A stretch of DNA of 64,000 nt. Origin: G963691885 sp963691885. GTDB lineage: Bacteria; Pseudomonadota; Alphaproteobacteria; UBA8366; Aestuariispiraceae. The position numbers were made by a program, and so were the translations under genes. The stretch covers positions 3,224,001 through 3,288,000 of the forward strand of contig OY829843.1 in NCBI GenBank assembly GCA_963691885.1, read 5' to 3'. This document shows, in pieces, positions 44,401-52,421 of the stretch. The notes beneath the pieces are model-generated. The model saw nothing but the letters and a program-made list of their open reading frames with translations, was not told the DNA's origin and did not search any database. How positions within the stretch are numbered: the stretch's first letter is position 1; every line of letters begins with the position of its first letter.

Positions 44401-44774
44401 TCAGAGGCGCAAACAGCAGTGAGTAATCGCCGCATGCTGTCCAGAGCGCGTTCAGAATCGTCGTAGGAAAACTTCTCGTCATGAGCCAGCTTGTTTCTAG
44501 CCGCAGTCAGCTCTTTGACGTATGACCGGTCTTCTGGGCCGAGGACTGACCGAAAGGCCTCGTTCCAGACACGATCCATCGTTTTGAGAAGACGATAGTT
44601 GTCCCAGTCCAAATTTCCTTGGGCATTGGCACGCCAATCCGGAAAGCGAGAGAAAATTTCTGCGGGCCAAGAATCCCCAAAAGCATTTTGAAGGCGTTGC
44701 TCCACGAAGGGACCAAGGCCAACAATGAGCTGCTCCATCCCTTCGAATACATACTGTCGTGTCGATTTTGCCAT
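41472..44774 (-). CDS. DUF499-like P-loop ATPase with N-terminal HEPN-like domain
   Basis: 1100 residues. The N-terminal 130 residues resemble the Swt1-type HEPN domain and include AARNKLAHDE (near 91-100), an R-x4-H match to the HEPN RNase signature. The ATPase follows, with Walker A NFGGGKTHS near 247-255 and Walker B CLILVDEWVAYLR near 345. The C-terminal part has an acidic Pro/Thr-rich linker (about 990-1040). DUF499 proteins recur with DUF1156 methylases in predicted phage-defence loci. Start ATG behind AGGAAAAAA; 19 bp after the methylase gene. Confidence 0.85.
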   Translation of the reverse strand: MAKSTRQYVFEGMEQLIVGLGPFVEQRLQNAFGDSWPAEIFSRFPDWRANAQGNLDWDNYRLLKTMDRVWNEAFRSVLGPEDRSYVKELTAARNKLAHDEKFSYDDSERALDSMRRLLTAVCASDVADTVAGMREEVLRIKFRELARNEERKKSHKFDISVETVAGLKPWREVITPHDDVATGEFQQAEFAADLAKVYNGSAPSEYRDPKEFFARTYLTDGLRTLLQRAAKRLSGNGGDPVVELQTNFGGGKTHSMLALYHIAGATNAKDLPGVDQLLEDEGLTIPKDINRAVLVGTSRGPHDVIVTDDGLEIRTTWGEMAWQLGGKAGFDLVADCDKSGIAPGSNLLEKLFKTYSPCLILVDEWVAYLRPIYKADGLPSGSFDANLSFVQALTEAVKACPDALLMASLPASQIEVGGDGGQEALARLKQTFSRVESSWQPATLEESYEIVRRRLFKEVTSDMAPHKDNTLKQFNKLYRENTDTFPTGCDGEEYRRKLEKAYPIHPELFDQLYETWGAIEKFQRTRGVLRLMAQVIHQLWMDNDKSIMIMPASVPVSSPRVEPELVDYLSQNWRAIISSDIDGTQSTPFQIDQKSPNLNKVSATRRVARTLFLGSAPETGSNNPGLDDKQINLGVVQPGEKPATFGDALRRLSNVAKFMHSDLGRYWYSIKPGLNRLAAEKAAQIEEEMVSVTIDNHLSKYINGIADRGGFDTVHCAPGSSADIADEAGGVRAVVLGVQSSHESGKSNSSAYTEAKDILMNRGSAPRVYRNTLVFIASDTKQLDNLRQAVRMALSWEGIVAETERLDLTQSDAARAKAKLDEARDTLATRLREAWCWLIYPAQSSAHEDIQFVQGKLTAQDNLLVRATKKLVTEEALFPEIGPIRLNRDLEKYIWQDNQHLKLSDLWEYHNKFVYLPRLKDRSVLAKSVSSAISQITAGPFAYAEGYDSDAKTYEGLIIELGQSVSVVIDARSVIVLPDVADQNRPAPTQPNDDAGKGGVSDDDTAGPGEVPTPAPTDTPTGEVLPTRFQGTVMLSSDRPSRDMHQIVEAVIEHLSTIPGATVELKLEIDADAPSGIDKSKARTILENANTLGFIDKELK

Positions 44775-44793
44775 TGGTTTTTTCCTAAATGCT

Positions 44794-47589
44794 TTAAAGC
44801 ATGCTCATCTGGGAATCGCCCAGCTGTGCATCTGTAATGGTTGCCGCTTGGGCCGTTAGGTCCGACCAAATAGCGATTAGTGAGTTGTACGCGCCGGCCT
44901 CTTTAGCTTGTCCCTTTTTGTCGCAGATATCATAAAGACGATATGCAAGGTCTCTTGCTGCATCAGCATTTTCGGGTCCCATCTGTCTGAGCAGGCTTGC
45001 TGCCGCGTATTCGCCTTCATCTTGCAATGCCCGAATAAGATACTGAGTGCATTCCCAAATTGTGAGGTGTGTATCTTTGGCAGGTGTCCAATCGTCGTCC
45101 AGTTCATCTCTTGCCAAGAGCCGCACCTTACCTGCTGCAGATTCAACAATACCAGCGTGTTTGACGCTATCGACAGATAGGCCGCGAGCACGGGCTAAAT
45201 TATCCGCATCTCCAAAGTGACCTGAAGCCATTCCATTTTGTTCAAACCATGTGACAGCAAACCGAGTATCAGCATCAAACTCGCCTTCTTGTTCAGTCAA
45301 AAACGCGTCAAGTTCACGATTGATAATTTGGAGAGCAGCCTTAACCGTCATAGGAGAATCATCACTTTCTAAAACGGATTTATGACGGCTAAAAATCCCT
45401 ATCCCAGGCCCTATTGATGCCTGAGGCATATCAACGGGTGTGATATTGGCTCTCTGAAGTCCAAGAAGGGCTTTTGGAAGATCTTGCTTTAGCTCTCGAA
45501 TGAACTCAGCGCGCGTAATTGTTTGAGCCTTATTCGTTCGTTTTCTACATACTAAAACAACTGACGTTGCTAATGCATTTGATCCGATACTTCTTGTTCT
45601 TGCCGAACGTTCAGTTCTTACAGGCCAAGTTCCAACTATTGTATAGCCTGCGGCGATAACCGCTTGTAGGAATGTTGCCCATCCTGTCGATGAGAGACCT
45701 TCCTGCTCAATTTCGCTTTGTTTAAAAGCGTAGTAGATTGTTGTTGGAAACTCACTTGACGATTGTTTCGCGAGCTCAGAAATCGCCCCTGTCATTCCAG
45801 TTAAAAAAAAGTTTTCGGCTTGTGTCCTTCCCCCATGCCGGTAAGGAGTCGCAACAAGTTCTTCAGTTTTGGGAACCGCAATCGTTCCCATTAAGTCAGG
45901 CAGGACCTCTTTCAGGTTTCGTCGCATCCACACGTAAAAAAAGTCTGAAAGATCGGCATAACCAATGTTGTCGTAATAAGGTGGATCCGTTGAGATCACA
46001 GCGCCTTTCGGTAGGGTCACTGTTTGAGCGCTTTGTTGTTGAACGCTTCCCGAGTTGCGTGGCTGAAGTCCAATGATTGCTTTGGCAACCCAATCGATAG
46101 CCCCGGAAAAATTCCCCGTGCTATTGCTTAAAAAATTACATTCCGCAAAATCCCAGGTCATTGGCAATGCCTGACGTGCAAACGTAAAGCGCACAAACCC
46201 ACCTGTCGCCCAGGTTGAAATTGTACTGCCCGCGTCAGCCAACCGATCAATCGCAAATGCTAAATATATGCTTACAGCTTCTGCATAAGCCTTCGCACTT
46301 GTTCCGCCATTTAGAAGAGTTGTTGGTTTGGAGCTTAGGCCAGCGTCAATTGCGTCTGCCTCAATCTTCGCCCGAGCGTCATGCACTAAATCAGAAAATG
46401 TGTTTAACGCCACGAGTTGTCGATCTGTAAATAAATCGCCAATTACCTCCATACCATAATCAGGTGGAGTAAATGCGCGCCTATCTGGGGACAATTTCGT
46501 TTCGGGTTTCCACTTTGGGGTGGCTGACTGAGCAATTTCTTCATGGCTCACATCAGGAGAAATATAGATTCTGCCTTTTTTACCTTCGGCAATGATAGCT
46601 ATTAGAGTTTCTTTAAGTTCACCTGACTTTGCAGCAGATCTAACGTGCTCCATGGTGATCGCTGCGTTTGTAAAAATACAGCGGAAATTGGCTCCACGGC
46701 CCGCCTTTGTGCCCGACTTTGCATTGGCGAGCTCATCCTTTGTTCCGCCGTTTCGAATTTTGTAAGAAATTGTTTTCTCACTCTTATCGATGATAGGCTC
46801 GATCCAGACTTCCTTTCCTGCTTTGGAGCTAAGTAGGAAGCTGGAGGTAATTGGTACGTGCATGTCGGCAAAAGCCGGGTCGGGGCTTGGAACCGTTCGT
46901 GACCAAATCCAAGCGACAACGGTCGCATCACCATCACCATACTCATCTGGCAATTGTACCTTTGGGTAGAGCCCCCCAATTTTCTTTATTGCTTCCTCAC
47001 GCATCCACGCACCATAGTGCTTTACATCTTCGGCCAATCCCTCGGCATTTGCATAGTGCAGTTGTTCAGGGCCGCCTGGATGTACCGGCTTTTCATCTTT
47101 AAATAATGGCGGAAGTTCAATCATCGCTTTGCCGATCGTAACTGCCACCGGATTGAGATCACTAGCGTAAGCGGGAAGGCCAAGCCGTTGTGCTTCTAGT
47201 GGAATAGAGCACCCACCAGAAAATGGGTCATAAACCGGAGGCAGATCACCATCGCAACTCAGGCGAATCTCATGCCGCGCTCGCTCTAGGACCTCTTCAT
47301 TGGTGCTATTTTCCCATATCACTAAATCCTCAATGATCTTAAAAAGCCTCCTACGTTCCTGCTCTTGAGCCTCTTCGGATGGGAATTTGTCTGGGTGACT
47401 GGAAGGATCGTCTACTAATTGAGCAAACAGCACCGCACGACATGCGGCAAGAGGACGTCGGGCCCACCACAAATGCATCGTACTTGGATGTCCATGTCTT
47501 ATGGATTTCTCTCGTGCCGACGCCTTGTTGATTGCCTCAAGCGGTATCGCAACCTCGATGAGTTTCTTTTTATAGTTGAGTTGCGTCAT
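44794..47589 (-). CDS. DUF1156-type DNA methylase
   Basis: 931 residues. The DUF1156 N-terminus is clear (AINKASAREKSIRHGHPSTM, HLWWARRPLAACRAVLFAQL), then YDPFSGGCSIPLEAQRLG (SAM-binding) and STDPPYYDNIGYADLSDFFY (the catalytic DPPY). Probably an N6-adenine or N4-cytosine methyltransferase that marks self DNA for the system. It overlaps the helicase gene by 4 bases. The DNA looks more AT-rich than neighbouring phage genes, consistent with a foreign origin. Confidence 0.93.
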   Translation of the reverse strand: MTQLNYKKKLIEVAIPLEAINKASAREKSIRHGHPSTMHLWWARRPLAACRAVLFAQLVDDPSSHPDKFPSEEAQEQERRRLFKIIEDLVIWENSTNEEVLERARHEIRLSCDGDLPPVYDPFSGGCSIPLEAQRLGLPAYASDLNPVAVTIGKAMIELPPLFKDEKPVHPGGPEQLHYANAEGLAEDVKHYGAWMREEAIKKIGGLYPKVQLPDEYGDGDATVVAWIWSRTVPSPDPAFADMHVPITSSFLLSSKAGKEVWIEPIIDKSEKTISYKIRNGGTKDELANAKSGTKAGRGANFRCIFTNAAITMEHVRSAAKSGELKETLIAIIAEGKKGRIYISPDVSHEEIAQSATPKWKPETKLSPDRRAFTPPDYGMEVIGDLFTDRQLVALNTFSDLVHDARAKIEADAIDAGLSSKPTTLLNGGTSAKAYAEAVSIYLAFAIDRLADAGSTISTWATGGFVRFTFARQALPMTWDFAECNFLSNSTGNFSGAIDWVAKAIIGLQPRNSGSVQQQSAQTVTLPKGAVISTDPPYYDNIGYADLSDFFYVWMRRNLKEVLPDLMGTIAVPKTEELVATPYRHGGRTQAENFFLTGMTGAISELAKQSSSEFPTTIYYAFKQSEIEQEGLSSTGWATFLQAVIAAGYTIVGTWPVRTERSARTRSIGSNALATSVVLVCRKRTNKAQTITRAEFIRELKQDLPKALLGLQRANITPVDMPQASIGPGIGIFSRHKSVLESDDSPMTVKAALQIINRELDAFLTEQEGEFDADTRFAVTWFEQNGMASGHFGDADNLARARGLSVDSVKHAGIVESAAGKVRLLARDELDDDWTPAKDTHLTIWECTQYLIRALQDEGEYAAASLLRQMGPENADAARDLAYRLYDICDKKGQAKEAGAYNSLIAIWSDLTAQAATITDAQLGDSQMSML

Positions 47590-50500
47590 CGTGGTGACTC
47601 CGATTTTCCGAGCAAATGTTTAAGCTCAAATTGTTGAGACGGTACGCCGAACTCGGGTTCTTTAGTAAAGGGCTGCCACACATATCGCGGCTGGTGAACG
47701 AACTCCGCATTCACCTGGACAATGGCCAGGATGTAATCATCGGGTTTGTGTAGTGAGGTGATGATTTCATTGCGCGTCACCGTAATGGTGTCGGCGTCGT
47801 CTATGCGCCCCTTGACCTCGATGAATCGCAAACGCCTGTTCGCTGGATCGAATGATTCGATATCGTAGCCAACCTTTTGCGCCGAGACGTCTTTTGGCTC
47901 GTTCCCCAAAGCGCGTTCCGTTTCCATGATGGCATTCATGGCTTTGAGTTCTATCTCGCGGCGGCTGGCGGCATTTTCTGCAAAGCCCTTCGGGGCACCG
48001 GTCCCTGGACCAACAGCCATATGTTTGTCTAGTAGGCCTTGAGGAATGACCACAAGACCTCCGCGCACGGCGGGACTTGTTGAAGTGATGAATTCTTCGG
48101 CTTGAAGCTGGTCCATACGTCGCTGCAGTCGGTCCGCTAGATCTTCAGCGCGCCTTTGAGCGTTTTCCCAGTTCAGTCGCGTTTTCTTTCCAGATTTCGC
48201 CTGTTCCCTGAGCTCACCGGCGCGACCATCCCAGTAGTTTATTTCCTTTTGAAGGCGTACTTGGACTTCTTGTCGCGTTTTTTCGATTTCCGGCAATCGA
48301 CGGGATTTGACCTCGTTCAGGTGGTCTCTCGCCAGTTCAATTGTCGCAAAGCTTTTAACCTTCGTTTCAAGGTCATCGGCCAGCCAGTCGGCAGAAATGT
48401 GATCCTGCATGGCAGCCATTTCGTCGGCAGTTGCCGCTCGCAAATTTAGGTGGGGTGCGATCCCGGAATTTGTGACGGTTCCATCTTCTGACACGCTGGC
48501 GAATTGCAGCCGTTGTGAGATGGTTTGGGGCATTCCAGTATTGGTTTTTCTGCCATCCTCAATGCTGTGCTCCATGAGAAACACAGCCTGGATGCTATCG
48601 TTTAGATCCGTTTCATCGACCATGACCGCACCTTGTTTCATCAGGTGCCCATATTGCTCACGGACAATGCTAATGACGGAATCAAGTAGGGGATGGCCGG
48701 GGCAGACAAATTCCGCAACCGGCTGTCGGTTAATGTTCTCTTTGTCAAAGCATATGCGCTCAAAGCGTTTCTGAACGGGAGTTCCTGTGCCGATCAGGCG
48801 ATCGCGTTCACGTATCTTGACGGGGACATGGGTGATCTCAAAGCGGCCTTCTTCGCGCATTTTGATGCGACCGCCCAAATGCTGAAACGCCTCAACGAAG
48901 AAACTCTGAATATGATGAGGCTGTAGGCGCTGCGCTTCCGCTCTTTCCATCTCAAGCCTGATTTCCTCGACGGCAGACTCAGGCATCATATCGTTGGTAA
49001 GTTTGCGTTTCTTTAGCAGTCCTTCGATGTGCTTGTAATCAACGGCACCGTCAATTTTCTTAAAGAGATTGGCCTTGATGTCCTCGCGCTCGCCGTATTG
49101 GATAGCATCCCACAGAAGATCTTTTAGGGACGTGCCTTCAAAGAGATCGCCAAGGACATCGTACACGCGCCCCTTCAGAGCGGCACGGGCTGTTTCCAGT
49201 TTCTCAAGCAAGCGCCCGTAGACTTCACCTTCGCGGGTCTCTGCCGCAACCAGGTTCCAGAGATGACAGACTTCTGTCTGTCCGATCCGGTGGATACGGC
49301 CAAACCGTTGCTCGATTTTGTTGGGGTTCCATGGCAAGTCATAGTTGACCATCAGATGACCGCGCTGGAGGTTTACACCTTCGCCTGCAGCATCATTGGC
49401 GACCAGGACCATCAGGCTTTTTTCTTGCATAAACCGATGGATAGTTTTGCGACGATCTTCACGCGTGACGCCACCATGGATGACATCGACGGCCTCAGGC
49501 TTTCCTAACCTGGTGCTGATTTTATCGGCAAGGTAAGTGAGTGTGTCTTTGGCCTCGGTGAAGATGATGAGTTTTCTGCGATTTCCATCGCTATCGATCA
49601 TGAGTTCATCATCAAGGATTTTATTGAGCTGCTGCCATTTTGTGTCTTTGCCCGAACGAAGAACGGCCAGCGCCTGGCGTTCCAATTGGGCCAGCGTTTC
49701 GACTTCAATCTCAAGCTGCTCAATGCTTTCAGCTGTGGTTGCTGTCGTTGAGATGGAATCTTCAAACTCTTCGACTTCTTCTTCGCCGTATTCGTCAATG
49801 TTGCGAAGCACTTCATTGCTTAGCAACGATGAGCTCGACGAGAAGTCGAATTTTTGCCCGCGAACGATAAGCCGTGCTTCGGCAAGCTCATTTTCCAGGC
49901 GCTCCCGGCGGCGCTTCAGAGATTGGTGTATAGCCGCAGGAGAAGAGGCCAAACGACGTTGAAGGATCTGCAAAGCGAAGCCGACGTTGTTTTTCTTTTT
50001 CCCATCTGTTTCAGCGAAACGCAGAACACGATTCATTTCAGTCCGAACATACTCAGTGACAGCAGCATATAGAGATGCTTCTTCGTCAGATAATTCGTAT
50101 TTGACCGTATAAGCCCGGCGCTCAGGGAAAAGTGGCGTTCCGTCAAATTTCAGAAGCTCCTCTTTGGTCAGCCTGCGCATCATGTCTTCGGTATCGGCAT
50201 AGTGGACGCCGTCGCGAAAACGCCCCTCAAAGCGATCGCCATCGAGCAAAGCCATGAACAACTGAAAATCTGCTTCTTTTCCGTTGTGGGGAGTAGCCGA
50301 CATAAGCAAGAAGTGACGACAGGCCTGCCCGAGTTTTTGGCCCAGTTGATAGCGCTTGGTGTATTTGACCTCCTGCCCGAAGTAACTGGCCGACATGCGA
50401 TGGGCCTCGTCGCAGATGATGAGGTCCCACTCCTGAGAGCGGGTCAGTTTTTCTTGGAGCTCCTCGTTACGGGCGAGCACGTCTAGACGACAAATCAGAT

Positions 50501-51116
50501 GATTGCGGTCGTTGAAAGGATTTCCAGACCGAGAATTTTCGATCATATCTCGGCTGAGGATGTCGAATTCCAGATTGAATTTTTCACCCAGTTCGTCCTG
50601 CCATTGCTCAACCAGACTGCCAGGAGCCACAACCAAACATCGCTCGATGTCGCCTCGAGCTATGAGCTCTTTAATCAATAGGCCTGCCATAATCGTTTTG
50701 CCCGAGCCAGGATCATCCGCCAGCAAGAACCGTAAAGGCTGGCGGGGCAGCATTTCGCCATATACGGCGGTGATTTGGTGAGGCAGCGGCTGAACGAGGC
50801 TGGTGTGGATCGCCAAGTACGGATCAAAATGGTGGGCCAGCTTGATACGGTTTGCCTCGGTTACGAGGCGAAGTAGCCCGCCATCTGCGTCAAAGGTCCA
50901 CATTTGACCAGCAGACGTAATTTCGAGGGAATGCTCTTCATCGCGGTAGATGATGCGATCTTGAACGGCACCGTTAGCATCCTCAAAGATGACTTTTACG
51001 GCCTGATCGCCAAACCATTCAACGCTTACGACCTTTGCTGTACCTGAAGGCGTCAAACCAAGGACGGATGCATTTGGCTTTAAGTCTTCCAGTTTTGTGG
51101 TTACGGCTCCACTCAT
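47586..51116 (-). CDS. SNF2-type helicase with C-terminal DUF3883 domain
   Basis: 1176 residues. SF2 motifs: LLADDPGSGKTIMAGLL near 131-147, DLIICDEAHRMSASYF near 225-240, and RFGRIHRIGQTEVCHLWNL (motif VI) near 600. A long helical middle follows. A C-terminal DUF3883 domain covers about 1050-1150 (KDVSAQKVGYDIESFD, RLRFIEVKGRIDDAD); its IEVKGR reads like the E-x-K of a PD-(D/E)XK-related fold. Similar helicases translocate on DNA in DISARM-like systems. It overlaps the methylase and WYL genes by 4 bases each. Confidence 0.92.
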   Translation of the reverse strand: MSGAVTTKLEDLKPNASVLGLTPSGTAKVVSVEWFGDQAVKVIFEDANGAVQDRIIYRDEEHSLEITSAGQMWTFDADGGLLRLVTEANRIKLAHHFDPYLAIHTSLVQPLPHQITAVYGEMLPRQPLRFLLADDPGSGKTIMAGLLIKELIARGDIERCLVVAPGSLVEQWQDELGEKFNLEFDILSRDMIENSRSGNPFNDRNHLICRLDVLARNEELQEKLTRSQEWDLIICDEAHRMSASYFGQEVKYTKRYQLGQKLGQACRHFLLMSATPHNGKEADFQLFMALLDGDRFEGRFRDGVHYADTEDMMRRLTKEELLKFDGTPLFPERRAYTVKYELSDEEASLYAAVTEYVRTEMNRVLRFAETDGKKKNNVGFALQILQRRLASSPAAIHQSLKRRRERLENELAEARLIVRGQKFDFSSSSSLLSNEVLRNIDEYGEEEVEEFEDSISTTATTAESIEQLEIEVETLAQLERQALAVLRSGKDTKWQQLNKILDDELMIDSDGNRRKLIIFTEAKDTLTYLADKISTRLGKPEAVDVIHGGVTREDRRKTIHRFMQEKSLMVLVANDAAGEGVNLQRGHLMVNYDLPWNPNKIEQRFGRIHRIGQTEVCHLWNLVAAETREGEVYGRLLEKLETARAALKGRVYDVLGDLFEGTSLKDLLWDAIQYGEREDIKANLFKKIDGAVDYKHIEGLLKKRKLTNDMMPESAVEEIRLEMERAEAQRLQPHHIQSFFVEAFQHLGGRIKMREEGRFEITHVPVKIRERDRLIGTGTPVQKRFERICFDKENINRQPVAEFVCPGHPLLDSVISIVREQYGHLMKQGAVMVDETDLNDSIQAVFLMEHSIEDGRKTNTGMPQTISQRLQFASVSEDGTVTNSGIAPHLNLRAATADEMAAMQDHISADWLADDLETKVKSFATIELARDHLNEVKSRRLPEIEKTRQEVQVRLQKEINYWDGRAGELREQAKSGKKTRLNWENAQRRAEDLADRLQRRMDQLQAEEFITSTSPAVRGGLVVIPQGLLDKHMAVGPGTGAPKGFAENAASRREIELKAMNAIMETERALGNEPKDVSAQKVGYDIESFDPANRRLRFIEVKGRIDDADTITVTRNEIITSLHKPDDYILAIVQVNAEFVHQPRYVWQPFTKEPEFGVPSQQFELKHLLGKSESPR

Positions 51117-52021
51117 CCTGCTCTCCTTTGTTGGGAGACAGCGAGGGCATCATCGATTTCATTGCGGTTCAGAAGTACGATGTGCTGGTCCTTAGCGGAG
51201 CGTGTGCCCTCAGGCAGGTCGAGGCCAAGTCTTTTTAACACGTAGTAGAGAAACGCTTTTCTCGTCGTGATGCCAAGCGAGGCCTCTTTCATCCCATAGT
51301 CCAGCTCGACCACCTTTTTTTGGTTTTCACTTAAATCAGGGTGAGGTCCAACCCTGAGCGTGATTTTTGAGTGCCATGCTTCGTCTGATTTTGACTGAAT
51401 TTCACTTTCTTTGCTGCCCCGGACCCCTTGGATTCTGGGCAAAAGAAAATCTTTAAAGATATTGTCGATATGGCAATAAGCGCGGGCGTGCCAACGGAAC
51501 CCATCGAAGCCCAATGCATGAGGAGAAATCCATCTCCACATGGGATCAGGCCGGGAGAGGGATTGGTAATGAATTGAGATTGTGGCTTGTTCTCGTATAG
51601 CCTTCAGAATGGCGCGCAGTCGATTTGCGTTAATCGTGCGTTTCGGCGTTGGGACAACATCATATTCCGTGCCGCGAACGATCCAGCTCTCTCCAGCAGT
51701 GACGACCGAATCTGAAATCGAGCGAAGCTGCATTAGATAACGATCCGCATCCGGCTTCACAGTCACGGCTTTGAATTTGGGCGTCGCCAAGTAGCATTTT
51801 ATGCTTTTGTCATACTCGATATTATCAGGAGCCATCTCTTGATATCGGCTGAGATCCCCAGAGGCTTGGGGTTCAGATATCCCAAACTTATCCATGATAT
51901 CGCTGCGATTGATGCGGCCTTCCCAAAACAAGCAAAACTCAATGAACTTGAGGCGCCTCTCCACGCTCCTGCGGAGAGTTTGCTCACTTTTCAACGGTTT
52001 GACCTGCTTAGAGCGTGCCAT
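51113..52021 (-). CDS. WYL-domain regulator (BrxR/CapW-like) of the defence-like operon
   Basis: 302 residues from MARSKQVKPLK (ATG 52021); longer starts at 52030 or 52063 are possible. N-terminal winged helix (RLKFIEFCLFWEGRINRSDIMDKF-like, about 20-60), a central WYL-type domain (ISIHYQSLSRPDPMWRWISPHALGFDG-like, about 165-200), and a C-terminal cap with a DYGMKEASLGITTRKAF segment. The three-part build and 300-residue size match the BrxR/CapW repressors that head phage-defence operons and are released by an unknown ligand. It is the first gene here; a palindrome lies 55 bp upstream. Confidence 0.82.
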   Translation of the reverse strand: MARSKQVKPLKSEQTLRRSVERRLKFIEFCLFWEGRINRSDIMDKFGISEPQASGDLSRYQEMAPDNIEYDKSIKCYLATPKFKAVTVKPDADRYLMQLRSISDSVVTAGESWIVRGTEYDVVPTPKRTINANRLRAILKAIREQATISIHYQSLSRPDPMWRWISPHALGFDGFRWHARAYCHIDNIFKDFLLPRIQGVRGSKESEIQSKSDEAWHSKITLRVGPHPDLSENQKKVVELDYGMKEASLGITTRKAFLYYVLKRLGLDLPEGTRSAKDQHIVLLNRNEIDDALAVSQQRRAG

Positions 52022-52075
52022 GTTGCCCATTACCTCTTTCTGCGCATGTTTGCGAAGAATCAATCGCGTATACTT

Positions 52076-52091
52076 TCTTAATCCATTAAGA
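52076..52091 (-). promoter_or_regulatory. Palindromic operator upstream of the WYL regulator
   Basis: TCTTAAT-CC-ATTAAGA is a perfect 7-bp inverted repeat. A TTGACC (complement of 52098-52103) precedes it on the minus strand, with weak -10 candidates at 52075-52080 or 52068-52073. BrxR/CapW-type proteins bind palindromes at their own promoters, so this is the likely autoregulatory site. Confidence 0.5.
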
Positions 52092-52200
52092 TAGTTTGGT
52101 CAATGGAGTCCGTGCATATCAGGATCCATGAGCCTTAACGGACCACGGGGAAAGAGCACCACCTTCTGTCGGTCAAAATGTAATTCAGAGGTCGTATTTT

Positions 52201-52307
52201 GGGCGCGCCGGGGTGTGAAAAGGCTAAGCCCTGGCCCCTGGCGCGCCCACATCATCAAGCCAACCACAGCGTGACCAGCCTTGCAGTCAGCTATATGTCG
52301 GCTGACT
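52201..52307. other. Structured non-coding DNA with two strong hairpins
   Basis: Between the WYL gene and the RepB-like stop (52022-52421) I find no supported gene. GGGCGCGCC (52201-52209) and GGCGCGCCC (52240-52248) form a perfect stem that extends inward with GGGG/CCCC. A second perfect inverted repeat, AGTCAGC (52285-52291) and GCTGACT (52301-52307), follows. The rest (52310-52421) is GC-rich with short imperfect repeats. It could hold a ParB binding site, a recombination site, or a small structured RNA. Confidence 0.45.
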
Positions 52308-52421
52308 TTAGTGGGCTCCGAACGGGATCGCCGCCATCCCCACCACCGCCCTTGATCCGTCCCTCACGACGGCGTCTCCGACGGTCCCCGCGCTTACCGG
52401 GTCCGGGTCCCCTTAGTTACG

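Noticed and set aside
40373..52021. DISARM or BREX system
   Set aside because: A helicase and methylase are present, but there is no DUF1998 (DrmB), PLD (DrmC), PglZ, BrxC or BrxL-like gene. The DUF499/DUF1156 pair points to a different type.
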